A DNA stretch of 64,000 nt from Cerrena zonata. Its lineage: Eukaryota > Basidiomycota > Agaricomycetes > Polyporales > Cerrenaceae. Below the pieces are notes generated by a model. The model was not told the origin of the DNA, did not search any database, and worked only from the letters and a program-made list of their open reading frames with translations. This document shows, in pieces, positions 24,629-37,714 of the stretch. Where the stretch lies: positions 434,001 through 498,000 of the forward strand of contig JASBNA010000025.1 of the NCBI GenBank assembly GCA_038087015.1, given 5' to 3'. Positions within the stretch are counted from its first letter, which is position 1. Every line of letters begins with the position of its first letter. Position numbers and translations under genes: made by a program.

Positions 24629-26562
24629 GTTGGACCTGTGAGATATTCGAATAGAGCATCCCGGTCACACTATATATACAAAACGTGAATGCTCTTGGAA
24701 TATCTTGTACTCAGAGCGGTGGCAAGCGACGTAGGTTCTTCAATAACATCAGACCATCGAGCACTGCGAATTTTCTTTTCGGGACGAGTACGCCTGTATT
24801 CGTGTATCCTCGCCCTTAATTTAGTTGCCAGGGATGTCGTTCCGCCTCTGTACGATTGGTGGGTTAGACAACCTTGTGGTAGTAGTCTGATTCTAGACAA
24901 ATATAACAAGACTGTTAATTCAGTTCTGTGAAGCGAGGTTACATATAACCTTTCGCCAAACCTCATGCACACGAGAGCAGCTTAGAAGTGCGAAGTCAGC
25001 TGGTATACTGCGGGGCGAGACGAATGATTGGAAAGGGAGCACAGTTGATCTCGCAGCCAACTCGCAGCAACGAAGACCAAGTGTACGTGTGATTCTCGTG
25101 TTTGGGAAGGGGGGACACTCACACTATAGAACGGATTGGGCCTGTACCTGTCACGCCACCTCGGTAGTTTCCGGAGTAAGGGCGACATTAGTTCGATACA
25201 ACCAGTATTCTCCTTCCTCGCCAAGCTTCCTAATGTCATTTATCGAACATTTCATGGGCCATCCCAAGTGTTCTTGATAACACGACTGTGGAAGCTCCGA
25301 TTGACCTGTATATTGCCCAGTACTTGGCTGAAGAGGACACGCAGCAGAGAATTCGGCTGGACTGTTCACGTAGCTGTACAACTTGATCCCGCCCAACTGC
25401 GGACCCTCTCAAACATACCATCAGCCACAGGTACGCTCGTCAAGATCGATCTAGTCGTTACGCGTTGTGGATAGGACCCAGCGATATTTACAAAATGCAA
25501 GGGTTGAAGAGGAGGGAAGAATCAGAGGTATGGCTAAGACAGATGCGAAGACGCGAAACAATCGCCGACAGACAGAGTGAGATAACGCGAGAAGATACTG
25601 TATGTCGCATGTTAGGAAGAGTGATCTATTGAAAGGTTAATAGAATGACGAATATGGGGAGTAAACATGCCTGTACCGTATAGTAATATAGCTCAGACAT
25701 GTACCCCATAAACCCCCTCTACTTATCCTTCGCTAGCATTACCCAAATAGATTGTAGGGATTTGAGTCGTCATTTGAAGTGTCATTATGCTAAGGATCGA
25801 AAGGGGATGTTTACGAAGTCGATCCTCAATGAGGATATACCAAGAGACACTAGACCTGGGGGCAGTTTCGTCAAGGCGAAATCGGGTATGAATCGAAAGC
25901 AGGAGGAGAGAGTAACGAATTCCAGATGGTGACCCCCGCACCTTGAAGACCCACGGGATCTTCAAACCCCGCCGGAATGTTCCGTGTTCCTCGGATTCCA
26001 CTGATTGTCGGAAGGCAGCCTCAAGAAACCCTTCAGTGAGACTGGAACGTCTACACAGTAAGTACCGGCTTTATGTGACGTTCCAACTTATACTCACACG
26101 GTAATAATATACTCATCTTTAGGCTTTTGCTCCATGAGAGGTAGTCTTCTGATTGTCTGACTCATCTGTGATTAGCTACTGTTGTGGAACCCAGGATTCT
26201 TACTATATAGCATACATCCTATATATCCTGACACCAGTATACTGATGAATCGAGCAGACGGCATGCCTTTCATAATCCAAGGGGCAGTCCTGGGTGGGCA
26301 GGTGGGGGGGAGAGGGTAGATCTCAGTGAGTAACAAAGTACCCAGTGAAAGGTAACGATAACGAGGGCCCAAGAGCTGCATGTACCGATCTCCGTGGCTA
26401 CCTTCCAGAAGCGTTTGCCTTATATGGAAGCCAGGCATCCATTTAGGGTAACCGACTTGACTCGGCTTCAGGCTTGCCCTCCTGCATCTTCGAAATACAC
26501 CTCCAAATTTAATTGTCCTATGGATGTGATCAACGTTCAACAATGACTCGATGAATGTATAT
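24629..26562. other. Intergenic region, nothing recognised
   Basis: Only short, motif-free frames are seen. The stretch contains motif copy 6 (25961-25986). I see no RNA gene or mobile element. Confidence 0.5.
25961..25986 (+). repeat. CCGGCATTTCCCG motif, copy 6 (variant)
   Basis: The sequence reads TTCAAACCCCGCCGGAATG then TTCCGTG, close to copy 4 at 12956. Confidence 0.5.
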
Positions 26563-29229
26563 TTATGAATAATTCACCTGGGTGAACTCGCACTCCATTT
26601 TCTTAGTCAAAGCACGAGTGGCATTCATTCGCAGTCGCAAGGCACTTTGCCACTCTTTACGCTTACGTGGCGATGCACTTCCGGATACTATCAAATCTCG
26701 CCGTCGGCGGAACCACTCCTCGCATTGAAAGGTCCACTGACCACAGTTGAAACCGCTCACGTTCCATGCGATCGCTTTGGGCCACCAAGATATATCCGCG
26801 GTTTGTTCGCCCTTTCCTGCAGCAAACAGTGAGTTGGGCTTATGTTATATAATGTTTTACTCACCTGTATATACCTTGTACATGCCCACAATGACATCCA
26901 ATACTTCGTCACTCAAGGTATGGTATTCCAATACGGTATTTCCAGCCTTGACTGTTTGCCATGTGAACGCCCTGTCTTTTGCGGCGGCAACAACGACAGC
27001 GTTGATATCCACGTTTGATTCCATCGCCAACCGCCAGATAATGCCTCCATGACGAAGAGCTGCAGTGGCAATGGACTTGTCTTTGAACAGCTCAATCCTG
27101 CGTTCAATGTATGCCCTATAGTCGGCTACAGAGAAAGTGTAGCCCTCTCTTCGGTAAGGAGTCTCGTACAGAGATGGTAAACACCAAGGTCGTGGTACCG
27201 GCGTGCTTGATGACAACATATATACTGACATGCCTCTTTCCAAGAGAGGACGGGCAATTTGCGCATTTGCTGGACCCCAACCTCGTCGCAGAATCTCACG
27301 AATGGCGATCCGGCTGTCAACGGCGATCATCCAGCCTACCATACGTGTATTCACCGTTTGGATTCCATACAGTCTGGTTTTTGAGTCGTTCTTGGTAAAC
27401 GTTGTAATCGAGAATCCCCACACATTGTGCAACCGTAAGAAGTCGTCGTCTTCGAGGTGGCAATCAGACAGGTGAACAGGTACACGTGTATCTGCCTTTG
27501 TCGCGGTATAGAATTGTAGGATGGATTCCACCACTGGCTCGGACTTCCAATCTGGTATTTTTAATACCTCTTCTTGGACCATGGCACGTAACGCCATCAG
27601 TAAGAGAAGAGGTGTAGGCTCCAACGCGACTTGGGGTGCGTCAACGACATTGGGGATCTTGATACCATAACGGTACTTGAGGACATCGAGAAAGCTCTCC
27701 ATCTGGGCGGAAGTGAATGAAAGCTCAAGCCATTCCCCTTCATTTGTGGCGAGACTTTTGTGATTGGGATTTGGACGGCCGAGCTCGGGAAGTTCGCCCT
27801 CCTCGACCTCATCATCATCGTGCCTGTCTTCATGGTCATGAGTGGTGTCACGACAGCCAACAATGGTGCAGGACACAGATTCGATAGGTGCAAAATCGCA
27901 AAAGCAGTCCCATTCGTTGTCGAACTCGTCATAAACCCTCTGGTTAGCTGTGTATGACTCCCATACACGCCTCTGATCCCACTCAGCAACCTTCTTGCGT
28001 ACGAACCAGGGAAAGACATCGATGGTTTCCCACTCGTAGACCTGTGACGTTGACTGCAGAACCTTGCCTTGCGCCCGCATCATGTCTAGCTCTTTATCAC
28101 TGTACATAGACAGATCACGGCGATCGTTCTGTACCTTCCGACGCCTAAAGAACTCAGACAGAGCGTCATGATGAGTATGGACCTGTTTATGACCAACAGG
28201 AAGGGTGTTATCTTCCTCTCGGTCAGACCGCGAAGGTTCACGGGGTACCTTGTTGGAGTCAAGCCGGTTACGGTCTCGATTGGTGTTATCGACCTGAGGC
28301 AGTGGATGCCCTATGCTTCGATAATCTCGCACGTCGTCTGTGTTATCGACTTCCACCTTGCCCTGTGTAAATTTCTTCTTCGCGGTACATAGTGTTGCAC
28401 TTGTAGGATAGAGATCTTTGGCCAACTTGTACTTTATCGTTTCTCCGTGGGGAAAACACAACCACATTGGTATGCAGGCCTCATGGAAAACGTCAAGGAG
28501 AGACCAGAATCCCCATTCTTCATACATGTTGACCACCATACCCCGACGTGGAGTATCCGGTGTAAAGTTCATCAAAATCGGACTCTTCCCAATCCTATCG
28601 AGCCAAAAGGGAGGAAATGGGACCTCAGAATCCGACAGTGCTCTGAACCATGCCGGTGGCTCCACTTTCTCACCACGATTCGATGCGGCAATAGCACATG
28701 CGATGAGACACTGCCATGCTAGGAATATTCGACGAGTACGATGTGCTGCTCGACGGGCAGCGAGCTCTGTAGCGTGTGTTCCATGGAAATTTGTCGACTG
28801 TGGGTATGGAGGTAACCTGGTCCTGAGGGGCGCCAGTGACAGAAACTTGGCTCGCAGCACATCGTACGTGGCCACCATACAATATTGCAGTTGAAGCCAA
28901 GTGTCGGAGACCGCGGGCTTTAGAGTAAATTGCCCATCATCCGTCTCCTCGATAGGTATCTTGTCAAACGACATACCGAGATGCCTAAAGAGAGGATCAC
29001 GAGCCAGCGACGGGTAGCGAGGTAGAAATGACAGGTACCAGAAGTTGTCTTGTGCCCATACCCGCCTAGTCAGCAGCGAGATATGAAATGGTTCGTCCTC
29101 TCGCAACTCAAGACCGTTCCCGGCGGGGAGCTCGGCGCAACGCTCGACGTTTGACACCATGACACAATGCTCAGTCCAGAACGTTTCAGGGAAGCTCAAA
29201 GCCACAGCGGGCAAAGCGTTTCCAGACAT
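26563..29229 (-). CDS. Large hypothetical protein, unrecognised
   Basis: I recognise no named domain. Two exons (29229-26865 and 26816-26563) give 872 residues in frame; the intron 26864-26817 has clean GTGAG..CAG ends. The protein starts MSGNALPAVALSFPETFW and is rich in Trp, Arg and acidic residues. It carries an acidic patch (HEDRHDDDEVEEGELPEL) near the middle and a basic, helical C-terminus (SPRKRKEWQSALRLRMN). No signal peptide or membrane span is visible. The length and clean frame argue that it is a real gene. The reading could extend past 26563 if the GTGAAT after TTCACCCAG is a donor. It is flanked by motif copies 6 and 7. Confidence 0.75.
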
Positions 29230-30562
29230 ATAGTATCAAATTGATGGTGTGCCAAGGTAGATACTTCAGAAAAAACGATGATTGAAGAGGAGGAAAAAGT
29301 GTATATTTAGTTTATCTACATGATCTAAACTAGTAGTGATGTAATGACTTTTGATTAGATAAGGCACGACAAGTCTATCTAGGTGAGGAAACCGTGTCAC
29401 GGTGGTGGTATGTCCCCGACCGAGTTAGTGGGTAGCTTAAGAGAGGAAAAACCGCTATCGTGCACTCGCCTCCCTGTGTTCTACTCTAGCAGACCATGAA
29501 CTAATTCGCCTGTTGCACCCGGAAGCGTTTTCAGTACCAAGAGGCGAAGGATTCAGCATCAGTCGTAATAGCAGGCGAAGGCAGTTTATCAGCTGGTAGA
29601 GGCAGGCCCTAGCTTCCTTATCCGCCACCTTATTGTAAGAATAAATCGGACTATTGCAGTGTATCAAGATAAGGATCTATATGCTTCAAAAAGAATCAAA
29701 CACTTCATATTCCTATCGAGTGGCAGGAACACTTGAGAGTGAGGTAGGTAGATGATCACATGTTGGTGACGCGACAGTCTGTAGGACCAATGGAGGTTTG
29801 CGATGACAGCAGCATCCAGGGAAAAGCTTTGAGTGGCTAACGAGATGAAGTTGCACGACGGATCGAACAACTTCAGACGAGAGACGGATCCATGAAGGAG
29901 CGTCGCAGCAAGATTGTCATCCCGATGATTCTACGTTGTGGACGTTCATATCTAGAGAGGAAACATAAGTACAAGAGGTAAGAAAAGTCTCGAATCCATT
30001 TGTCTCTGAGTTGACCAAAGATTGCAGTACCAACTGTTGAAAGTTACCAGAGGAAGGCAGTTGATCAAAGAGTCGAGTAATGATGTTGGGCAGTTTGTGT
30101 TAACTTGCAACTTTTGACTTGAAGGATCGAAGGAGGACGGGAAATGCCGGTCGGAGTCTGAATTGAATTATATCAGAACGACTGCCTTCAAACTGAGTAT
30201 TACAATCGTATGTGCTATATAATCCTGCTACAGCATATCTAGTGCCTCGAATCATGTCTATTGCCTGTCCAATGTTATATAACATCCAAACCTCCGTATC
30301 TGCTCCCTGCACGGTCTTCAACAGACTTCAAGAAGCCTTCGGAATAACCCTGGACTCTATTCAGCATCCCTTGCAACACCGCCCCCTTAGCATCGAGCTT
30401 CGATTGCCTCATTTCCATAGGTACGAGCTGGTGTTTGTGGATACGGAAAAGGTCCCATTCAATTGAGTGTGTTACTCTCATATTGCTTAGAACAAAGCCT
30501 CAAGATGATTACTCGTGGGCTAACATCGCAATCACCATAATGTTTTCAATCTAATTCTTGAA
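29230..30562. other. Intergenic region with motif copy 7
   Basis: No supported gene. A minus frame at 29455-29667 contains KVADKEAR, faintly like an RNase H tail of a retroelement, but too short to call. Motif copy 7 lies at 30138-30157 on the minus strand. Confidence 0.45.
30138..30157 (-). repeat. CCGGCATTTCCCG motif, copy 7
   Basis: The reverse complement reads ACTCCGACCGGCATTTCCCG, a full core match, on the opposite strand to copies 1-6. Confidence 0.6.
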
Positions 30563-32481
30563 TCATGTATCCCGGTCAAGGGTTAGTATCAGAAGAGTAA
30601 ATGAGTGCTCCCTGAATGTCCAGTTCCCACTCCACTCCTCCTTCCTTGTCTTCACGCTCACCTCCTCCTCTTTCCCCCAGTCATTCCGAGCGTTCACATC
30701 CTGATGCCACAACTCATGCACTTCCACCTCTATTCCGCTCAACGTGTCCTCAAACGCGACACGTACGGGCACGTGGAAACTCTGATTCTCACTTCGGTTC
30801 ACTACTGCTACACGAAGACTTCGCTTCCCGTCCGAACTCGTGTGAATGATAGCGGAGACATCTAGCTCGGAAGGTGGTTCTTTTATGCTTGAAATCCATG
30901 TGGGAAGTGTCTCTCCAGAAAATGCGGGTGAGTCGATTGACACTCTGACTGAAATCCCATCTCGCATGTAACAAGAGAACAGGTAGAGTGGCCAATAGAT
31001 TGTTTGTCGAAACAGGCCCGTTGCACTACAGACGGGGGAAAAGCTTCGGTCAAAGAGCGAATGCGTAGCGGTGAGTAGCATTACCTCGTGATAAGCGGAG
31101 AGATGACATTGACGCTTTGAGCAATACAAGCAATATCGACGACGTCGGCCTGTCTAATGAAGACGTTGAGCCACGAAGCCATAGCCAGTGCATCAGCGAG
31201 GGTGTAGAACTGTTGCAATCCATTCTCCGGCGTGCCTATATACGCAACATCAATCATGGTGTGTGAAGCTTACATCTATATTTACATACCAACGGTTTCA
31301 TCCCACACCCCATACTCGTCGAATGCAAGTTTGATCGGTTTTCCAACTTTCTTCGAGAACCTCTGATAGTACGTTGGTAAGTCCGCTACTTTCAGTGATC
31401 AACCTAAGACATACCGCTTTATTGATCAACCCTTTAGCAATCTCTATTGAGTACTCTGCTGCGTCTGGACCGTATACGCTCCGACCGTACTCCTTCTCCA
31501 CTTCCGTTCGGTCTCTTGGGCCAAATCCGGTATAAAGATGGATGCTGGAAGAGCATATGAGGGAAATTACATCTTTGATTGCTTTTATGCGCAACCTACC
31601 TATGCAAATCAATCTTATCGACTAGTCCCTCTAGTACAACATTATCCCAATGGGTCAAACCGGTCTCACCACATCCAACTAATTTGATGGAGGGATCGAT
31701 CAACCGGATAGCGTGCGCCCACTGTCTAGCCTTGGTTGTGTACGCTTCTGCTGTCTGTTGACCAACCTGCCACTCACCCCATACTTCGTTCCCGAGGGCC
31801 CAGTATTTGACAGCATGAGGTTCGTCGCGCCCAGTGTTCTTTCGTCGAAGGTTGGCATAATAACTAGATCAAATTAGGCCCGGTCTTGGATACGAGGAAA
31901 TTCACAAGACTCACGTATCTCCTGAACCGTTGCAATACTCAATCCAGTGAAGTGCTTCTTCGAGGGTACCAGTCCCCATATTGAGGACAATATACGGCTC
32001 GATCTTTGCAACTCGGCACCAGGCGATGAATCTGGTGAACGTCAGCAAAAAGGCGGGTCTAAAATGATTGTATCTTACTCGTCTGTACCGAACTGGTTAC
32101 TTTCTTCACCACCCCAAGCCAACTCCGGACGTCTCTTCCGCTGTTCCCTAGGGCCGATACCGTCTTCCCACTTGTACGAACTGACATAGTTACCTCCTGG
32201 CCATCGTACCATGGGTGTACTCAATTCATCTCTAAGTACTTCTAGCACGTCCTTTCGAAACCCTCATCGGTGAGCAGATCTCGGGGTGTTGCTACGAACT
32301 GATCTTTTGGACAAGGTTTTCGAGGGGTGTATGGAAAGTCTGTTGGTCCGGCGGGGAGTATACCCCCATAGATACACCGACCAAGATGTTCCAAGAAGCC
32401 CGAGAAGATATACGGCGAGACTGGCGCAATCGGCGCAGAGGGAAATATATCTATGGATGCCTTGTACTTCGTACTCGACAT
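30563..32481 (-). CDS. GH51 alpha-L-arabinofuranosidase (one frame break)
   Basis: Exo-glycosidase that releases arabinofuranose from arabinan and arabinoxylan. The N-terminal part carries [18 protein letters not shown], then [29 protein letters not shown] (acid/base Glu), [17 protein letters not shown] and [11 protein letters not shown] (nucleophile Glu), and a C-terminal beta region ending at 30563. About seven introns of roughly 50-60 nt separate these. The start ATG at 32481 gives [15 protein letters not shown] and has no signal peptide, as in intracellular GH51 forms. Near 32260-32270 the frame shifts by one base between LLTDE and [11 protein letters not shown] 50-nt intron beginning GTCCAAAAG could bypass it, but would delete family-typical residues. 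The sugar transporter starts 720 bp away on the other strand, suggesting a shared promoter. Confidence 0.85.
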
Positions 32482-33200
32482 GAAGTGCGGCTGGTGTATG
32501 TTTCCAAGATGATCGTTGACTTCAAACAGAGAGGCCCGTGTACAGTGTCTCGTGTTTATATTTCGCCACCACGCTAGAGAGGGGGCGGCATCAACGATAG
32601 TCGCTCTTTCCAATCATCCTGGTAGATAAAGAGTACCGTAAGATGAACAGGTGAGGCCAGCATGACCGTAACGATTTGGACCGCAGGGTACCGCCGGCCC
32701 GTGCACTAAAACATGACCGATCGTGATCGAGGAGGAGCATAATGGTAGAGTTCGACATGTTCTGGTTTCTCGAAGGGTACACTTTCCAAGGCTATGATAT
32801 GCTTCTAAGTTCTCGATGGTAACCATGATCTCGCTCACAACTTACTTCCTTTGTAGGAATTGTTGTAAACACGGTACCATTCGAGGTATTCGCTGATGTT
32901 CGCGAATGAATTTGATGTTACGTCATTTTAATTTAGGTTGGTCAAGGGTGCACTTGGATATTATCAAAAGGTACGCATATCTGTCACATGTCCCTGCTCT
33001 CTCAACGAGTTTACATGAGACCTTGCTCTAGTATTCCACGCCTTTAGATGGGAATATTAGATGGCGGCTCCGGTGACGCACAGCTGCTCGACTGCATAAA
33101 TAGTCGCTTTATGAGGCTAACGCACCCAAGGGCGAGTTAACCCCTGTCACCTCTCAACCTTAATTGAGCACTATCACCGAGCTCAGACATTCGAAGCACC
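32482..33200. promoter_or_regulatory. Divergent promoter region of GH51 and sugar transporter
   Basis: The 719 bp between two head-to-head genes whose products fit one pathway (releasing and importing pentoses). Specific regulator sites were not identified. An open frame on the minus strand (32591-32838) shows no known motif. Confidence 0.45.
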
Positions 33201-35414
33201 ATGCCACTTTCCCCCAAGGTTCGTTTCAGAAAGTATACTCGAAAGTTTAATGTTCATACGTCCTCGATAAGGTTTATACCTGGCTATGTGGTCTCTTTGC
33301 TGCTCTCGGCTCGGTCACATTCGGTTATGATTTAGGCATTATAGCATCAGTCCTGGTACGTACTTCTCAGAATCTGCCGAAAGCAATGCTTAAACCCATC
33401 TTTTCGTAGCCTTCCGAGCACTTCAATCAAATTACGGGACATCCGGACGCAACACAACAAGGTCTTATCGTCGGATGTCTCCTCCTCGGTGCATTTGCCT
33501 CGTAAGTACCTTGTTTATACCTTCAGAATAAAGCAACTAAATGATTCCGACTCATAGAAACATCTACGTTGGCTCACTTGCAGACTGGGTAGGTCGTCGC
33601 AAAGCCATCATAGTCGGCTGCCTTGTTTTCCTTCTTGGCGGAGGTATACAAACTGGTGCTCAAAATATTCATTACATGTACGGTGGACGATTTCTGGCTG
33701 GGATGGGTATTGGCATGCTCGCTATGTTGGCACCGTTGTATCAAGCTGAGATTGCTCATCCGAGTATAAGAGGCCGGTTGACTACGTTACAGCAATTTAT
33801 GCTAGGTATTGGCGCATTGATTGCGAGTTTCATTGGTTATGGATGTTTCCATGGCTTGTCGGGTCAAGCTCAATGGAGGTTGCCTCTTGGTGAGTTTCAA
33901 GCTTGAATTAGAACCTAATAACATCCCTGACAATCCTGATAGGAATTCAAATGCTTCGTGAGTCGGTAGTATAAGAATCTTGGAATTTTCATTTACTCAT
34001 TCCTCATTAGCTGCGCTACCACTGGCTGTGTTTATCTTGTAAGCACCTTCCGAAATTCATGCATATTCGTACTAATGGCTATTGCCAGATTCCTTCCTGA
34101 GTCACCGAGATACCTCGCCATGCGTGGACGTAATGAAGAGGCTCTTCTGGTACTTGCAAGACTCCATGCACACGGAGACGTCAATGATACTTTCGTTGTC
34201 GCCGAGCACCGCGAAATACTAAAACAAGTAGCTTTGGAACAAGAAGAAACTAGGGACGCCTGGACTCTACTATTCACGACGAAGAGTAATTTTAGGAGAC
34301 TACTTCTTGGAGTTGCTCTTCAATTCAGGTAACGTCATTTACCTTATGTCCAAAGGTTCAAACTCAAAAACATTTCGGGAAGCGTTCAAATGACAGGTGT
34401 CAGTGTTATTCAGGTACGTCTCTCTCTTCATTACATCACTACCACCTCTTTTGACGATATACTATATACAGTACTACTCCCCTCAAATCTTTGCTTCCAT
34501 CGGAATCGACACTTCCACTACTCTCGGACTACAATCCGGTAATTCAGTAATCGCTCTCATCGGCGAGGTTCTCTGCGTCTGGTACATAGACAAACTCGGC
34601 AGACGATGGCCTTTAATTTGGGCCAACGCCATCAGCGGATTGACCTTCGTCATTGGCACCATCATCATCGCAGTATTTCCAGCTGGGTCAGACAACCACA
34701 ATGCTAGTAGGTCCTTTGTCGCTATGACTTGGCTGGTAAGCGGATTGCTGTTACGATACCCTGGGTCACACGATCTTAGTTTATGTTTCTCAGTTCAACC
34801 TAGTATTCTCATCCGGAATCGGTCCTCTCAGTTGGGCTGTAAGTCATCTGCTCGTATCACGTATTATGCACGCACCCTCAGCCCCATTCACGGACCTTGT
34901 CTAGATCCCCGTCGAGATGTTCAACTCCGCAACACGAGCTAAAGCTACAGCAATCACCTCTTCAGCTGCATGGATATCCAATTGCATGTCACACCCTTAT
35001 TCGGCTACGCGATTTCTACAAACTGACCCAGCATAAACTTTCATTACAATCATGATTGCCCAGGTCAGCCCTCCAGCGTTCCAAAACGTTGGCTGGAAGT
35101 ACTACCTCGTTTTTGCCATCTGCGGCTTCACAAACGCGCTCTTCTTCTGGGCGTTCTTGCCTGAAACTAGGGGGGTTCCTCTTGAAGGTGAGTCGTTCTG
35201 CACATACTACAAATTGGGATAATACTCATACGTTCACGACGTCATTGTAGAACTCGACTCATATTTCGAAAAGGTCCCCCTCTTTGTCCCCGGCTCACAT
35301 GTCGAGCTTCGCGATCCCGCTGCTCGCGAGGAAGAGCTCAGAGCGGGAAAATTGGTCGTTGGGGGAGTAGAAGAAGATGTGAAGGAGGTGCGGGAGAAGG
35401 ATTCGGAGGTCTAG
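33201..35414 (+). CDS. MFS sugar transporter
   Basis: Twelve-helix plasma-membrane sugar permease of the major facilitator superfamily. Visible signatures: FGYDLGIIASVL in helix 1, GSLADWVGRRKAI in the 2-3 loop, FLPESPRYLAMRGR before the central loop, QYYSPQIFASIGI in helix 7, WYIDKLGRR, and FLPETRGVPLEELDSYF at the end. Exons I place: 33201-33218, 33272-33355, 33410-33501, 33558-33889, 33943-33957 (15 nt), 34011-34038, 34089-34328, 34383-34413, 34472-34735, 34794-34838, one from 34905, one ending at 35187, and 35251-35414. The junction between ITSSAAWISN (about 34970) and ITIMIAQVSPP (about 35040) has no canonical in-frame splice pair, so the gene may be damaged or differently spliced there. 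It diverges from the GH51 gene. Confidence 0.85.
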
Positions 35415-36411
35415 CTCGCACTAGGACGAAGAGGGGTTCATACTATCAACAATTGTGGTGCATGAAACACCATGTCGTGTTGGACGGAGATGATGATCTT
35501 GCTGGTGTATGAAAGGCTCATACGTACATCTCGCGGCGACAATACGAAGGTGTGGTTATTACCGTCATGGTGTGTATTACGATTATTAGTGTATCATTAT
35601 TGCTCCTTTCAATTTACTCGACTTGGTTAGCCCATACTTTACTTTGCCTTTGTTATCTTCGAAGTTTGATGGCAACGTGTTCTATGGCCATCTTACTGAT
35701 CATGGGTCGACCCACCTTCCATGCATTTACCATGATGCCGACCCGAAACCCATAGTCATGAAAGTTAAACTTTATTCTGGCAGAACTCTAATACCTCACG
35801 TCATGACGCCGATTCTCTTGTCATGGTGTATTTGCGTTGTATGCAGGATCTAACAAATGCATCGTCCTTTGAGCAACATTTGGAGGACAGATAAGTGGGT
35901 GCTGAGTTTGCGAAGAGAGGACAAAGAATGTGATCACATATCATGCTGCTAAGTACAAAACAAAAACTAGCAATCTGAGCACATACTCTCAAGAATAAAT
36001 ACGATGATAATCCATTATAAGAATCAATTACAACTATGGTAAGCGTCCGTGTGTTTGGTCTGTGTGTGTGAGATGCGGAAACGTAAAGAGCGTAAGTGTT
36101 ATGGACAATGGGAAAGGAGCGAGGCGATTAAGTATACAATGTAAATGGGAAGACGGGTATGGGTTCCGAACGAATGTGTGAGACGATTAATGGTACAGAG
36201 AAGGCGAGGTGGGTTCCATTTGCGAATTCAATTTGCTATGTTGGGGCCGGCGGCGAGCTGGAAATAATTTGAGTGATGATAACAACAACACTCCAGGATC
36301 TGCAATTCTGAGACAGGTGTGTATTGATTATCTGGTGATGTGGATGGGAGGTGGGATGAGGGCGGGGAGAGTGAGGATGTAAGCACAGTGGGGGCAGACC
36401 TGGGATGGGAT
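35415..36411. other. Intergenic region between convergent genes
   Basis: 3' ends of the sugar transporter and of the small hypothetical gene face each other. No additional gene is supported. Confidence 0.5.
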
Positions 36412-37099
36412 TTACTCGTCACGGCTGAGGACGGTCATAAGCCCTGGGACACCCCTGGCGTTTTCGAGAACCGGAGGTTTGCCGGGGTCTGCGACGGTGG
36501 AGCGGACAGCGTGAGCTCCGTAGTTTACCTAAATGGAAGGAGGAAATTGACGATTGTAAGTGAGAATGGATACCAGGGACGTGGGTGCGACACGTACATA
36601 GACTCTGAAGCTACCGTCTCGTCGATGGCGGGGCCCACAAACGGTCGTTGTCCATCTGAGGTGCGATTCAATAAATGGTCATATACGGACAAGGAGGTGG
36701 TTGACAACAGTGATTCACGTACTCCTCGTTAACGAGTGCATTCGCACCAATTGCTTCTGCTTTCTCCAACAATGAAGCACGGGTGGTCCTCAACAACTTT
36801 GCAACATCCACACCGTCCTTACAATTATAGCGCTCTTCCGTATATAAAGGAACTTTCCTCGCAGACGTCACACCCTCTCCAGCCAAGGAAGGATGCGTGT
36901 AAGGTTGATCTCCTGAGCTGCTTTCGATATGGTGTGACTTGGCTTTCGTTTTCGTCCGTCGCATTTTGACCAGGAGGTTGACGACATGGGGAAAACGTAG
37001 CAAGCTTCCTGGAGATTTGGGTGGCGAGGACGCTTTAGCCGAAGAGAACTGAGATTGGAGGGGCGAAGGCGGTGGAGAAGAGGTAGATAGTAAAGCCAT
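36412..37099 (-). CDS. Small conserved-looking hypothetical protein
   Basis: Three exons (37099-36723, 36655-36598 and 36528-36412) join in frame to 183 residues. The N-terminus is Ser/Pro-rich and basic (MALLSTSSPPPSP, MRRTKTKAK). The C-terminal part, ERYNCKDGVDVAKLLRTTR, EAIGANALVNEEW and GSFRVYVNYGAHAV, looks like a compact folded domain. I do not assign a function. Both splice junctions have GTACGT donors and restore the frame, which supports a real gene. A TTG-initiated extension upstream is less likely than the ATG used here. Confidence 0.7.
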
Positions 37100-37173
37100 G
37101 GTGGTAAAGGAGCAACTGGTCGTCTGCAATGAAGACTCGGAAGTCAGAGTCAGAGTTTAGTAGTTGGGCGCTT

Positions 37174-37699
37174 TCAGAATGGTAACCCCCTATAAATAGT
37201 TGGGAATTTCGATAATAGGCCTAGTTTCATTTTCAAGTCCGAACGACAGCATTTGAACAATGTTGGGGTGGCCATCTTGCCTTGCTGCAGCTGCATTTCT
37301 AAGTGCCCTGACGGTAGAGGGTGAGAGACAAGATATGGACGGAGAGTACAGAATGCCATGCGTTTCATACACACGCTGTAGGCCTTGGCGCGCTCACTAC
37401 ATACAATTCGCGGGACATTCTTGTACTACCTCTGCAAAGCTTCTAGCCCACATATCATTGTTGAGAGAGAAAGCCGAGCTTTGGTGGCAGAATTGAAAAC
37501 CAATGACAGATAATAGTACTGTACTGTCTGACCTGATGTAGGTCCGTGTCACATTGTAGAGGGATACAGGGAGTTTTAAACGGCCAGGAGTGGCTTGAAA
37601 GTGTTTACACATCTCTATCGAAGCCTCCAGTATTTGAATGACAGTTGTTGCAATTTCAAGTTGCGGTTTGAAGTTTGAATCCGTTTCCTCTAGTTTCAA
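37174..37699 (-). other. Possible small gene or relic, unrecognised
   Basis: Two neighbouring minus-strand frames are open: 37699-37397 (LEIATTVIQILEASIEMCK) and 37372-37190, ending HPNIVQMLSFGLENETRP. They might be exons of one small protein, but I could not define a convincing junction or start. The sequence is richer in ordinary protein-like composition than the surrounding DNA. Function is unknown. Confidence 0.3.
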
Positions 37700-37714
37700 A
37701 CAGGCCGGAAAAGC

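Noticed and set aside
29455..29667. KVADKEAR string resembling an RNase H tail of a retroelement
   Set aside because: Too short, with no reverse transcriptase, no repeat ends and no supporting residues nearby.
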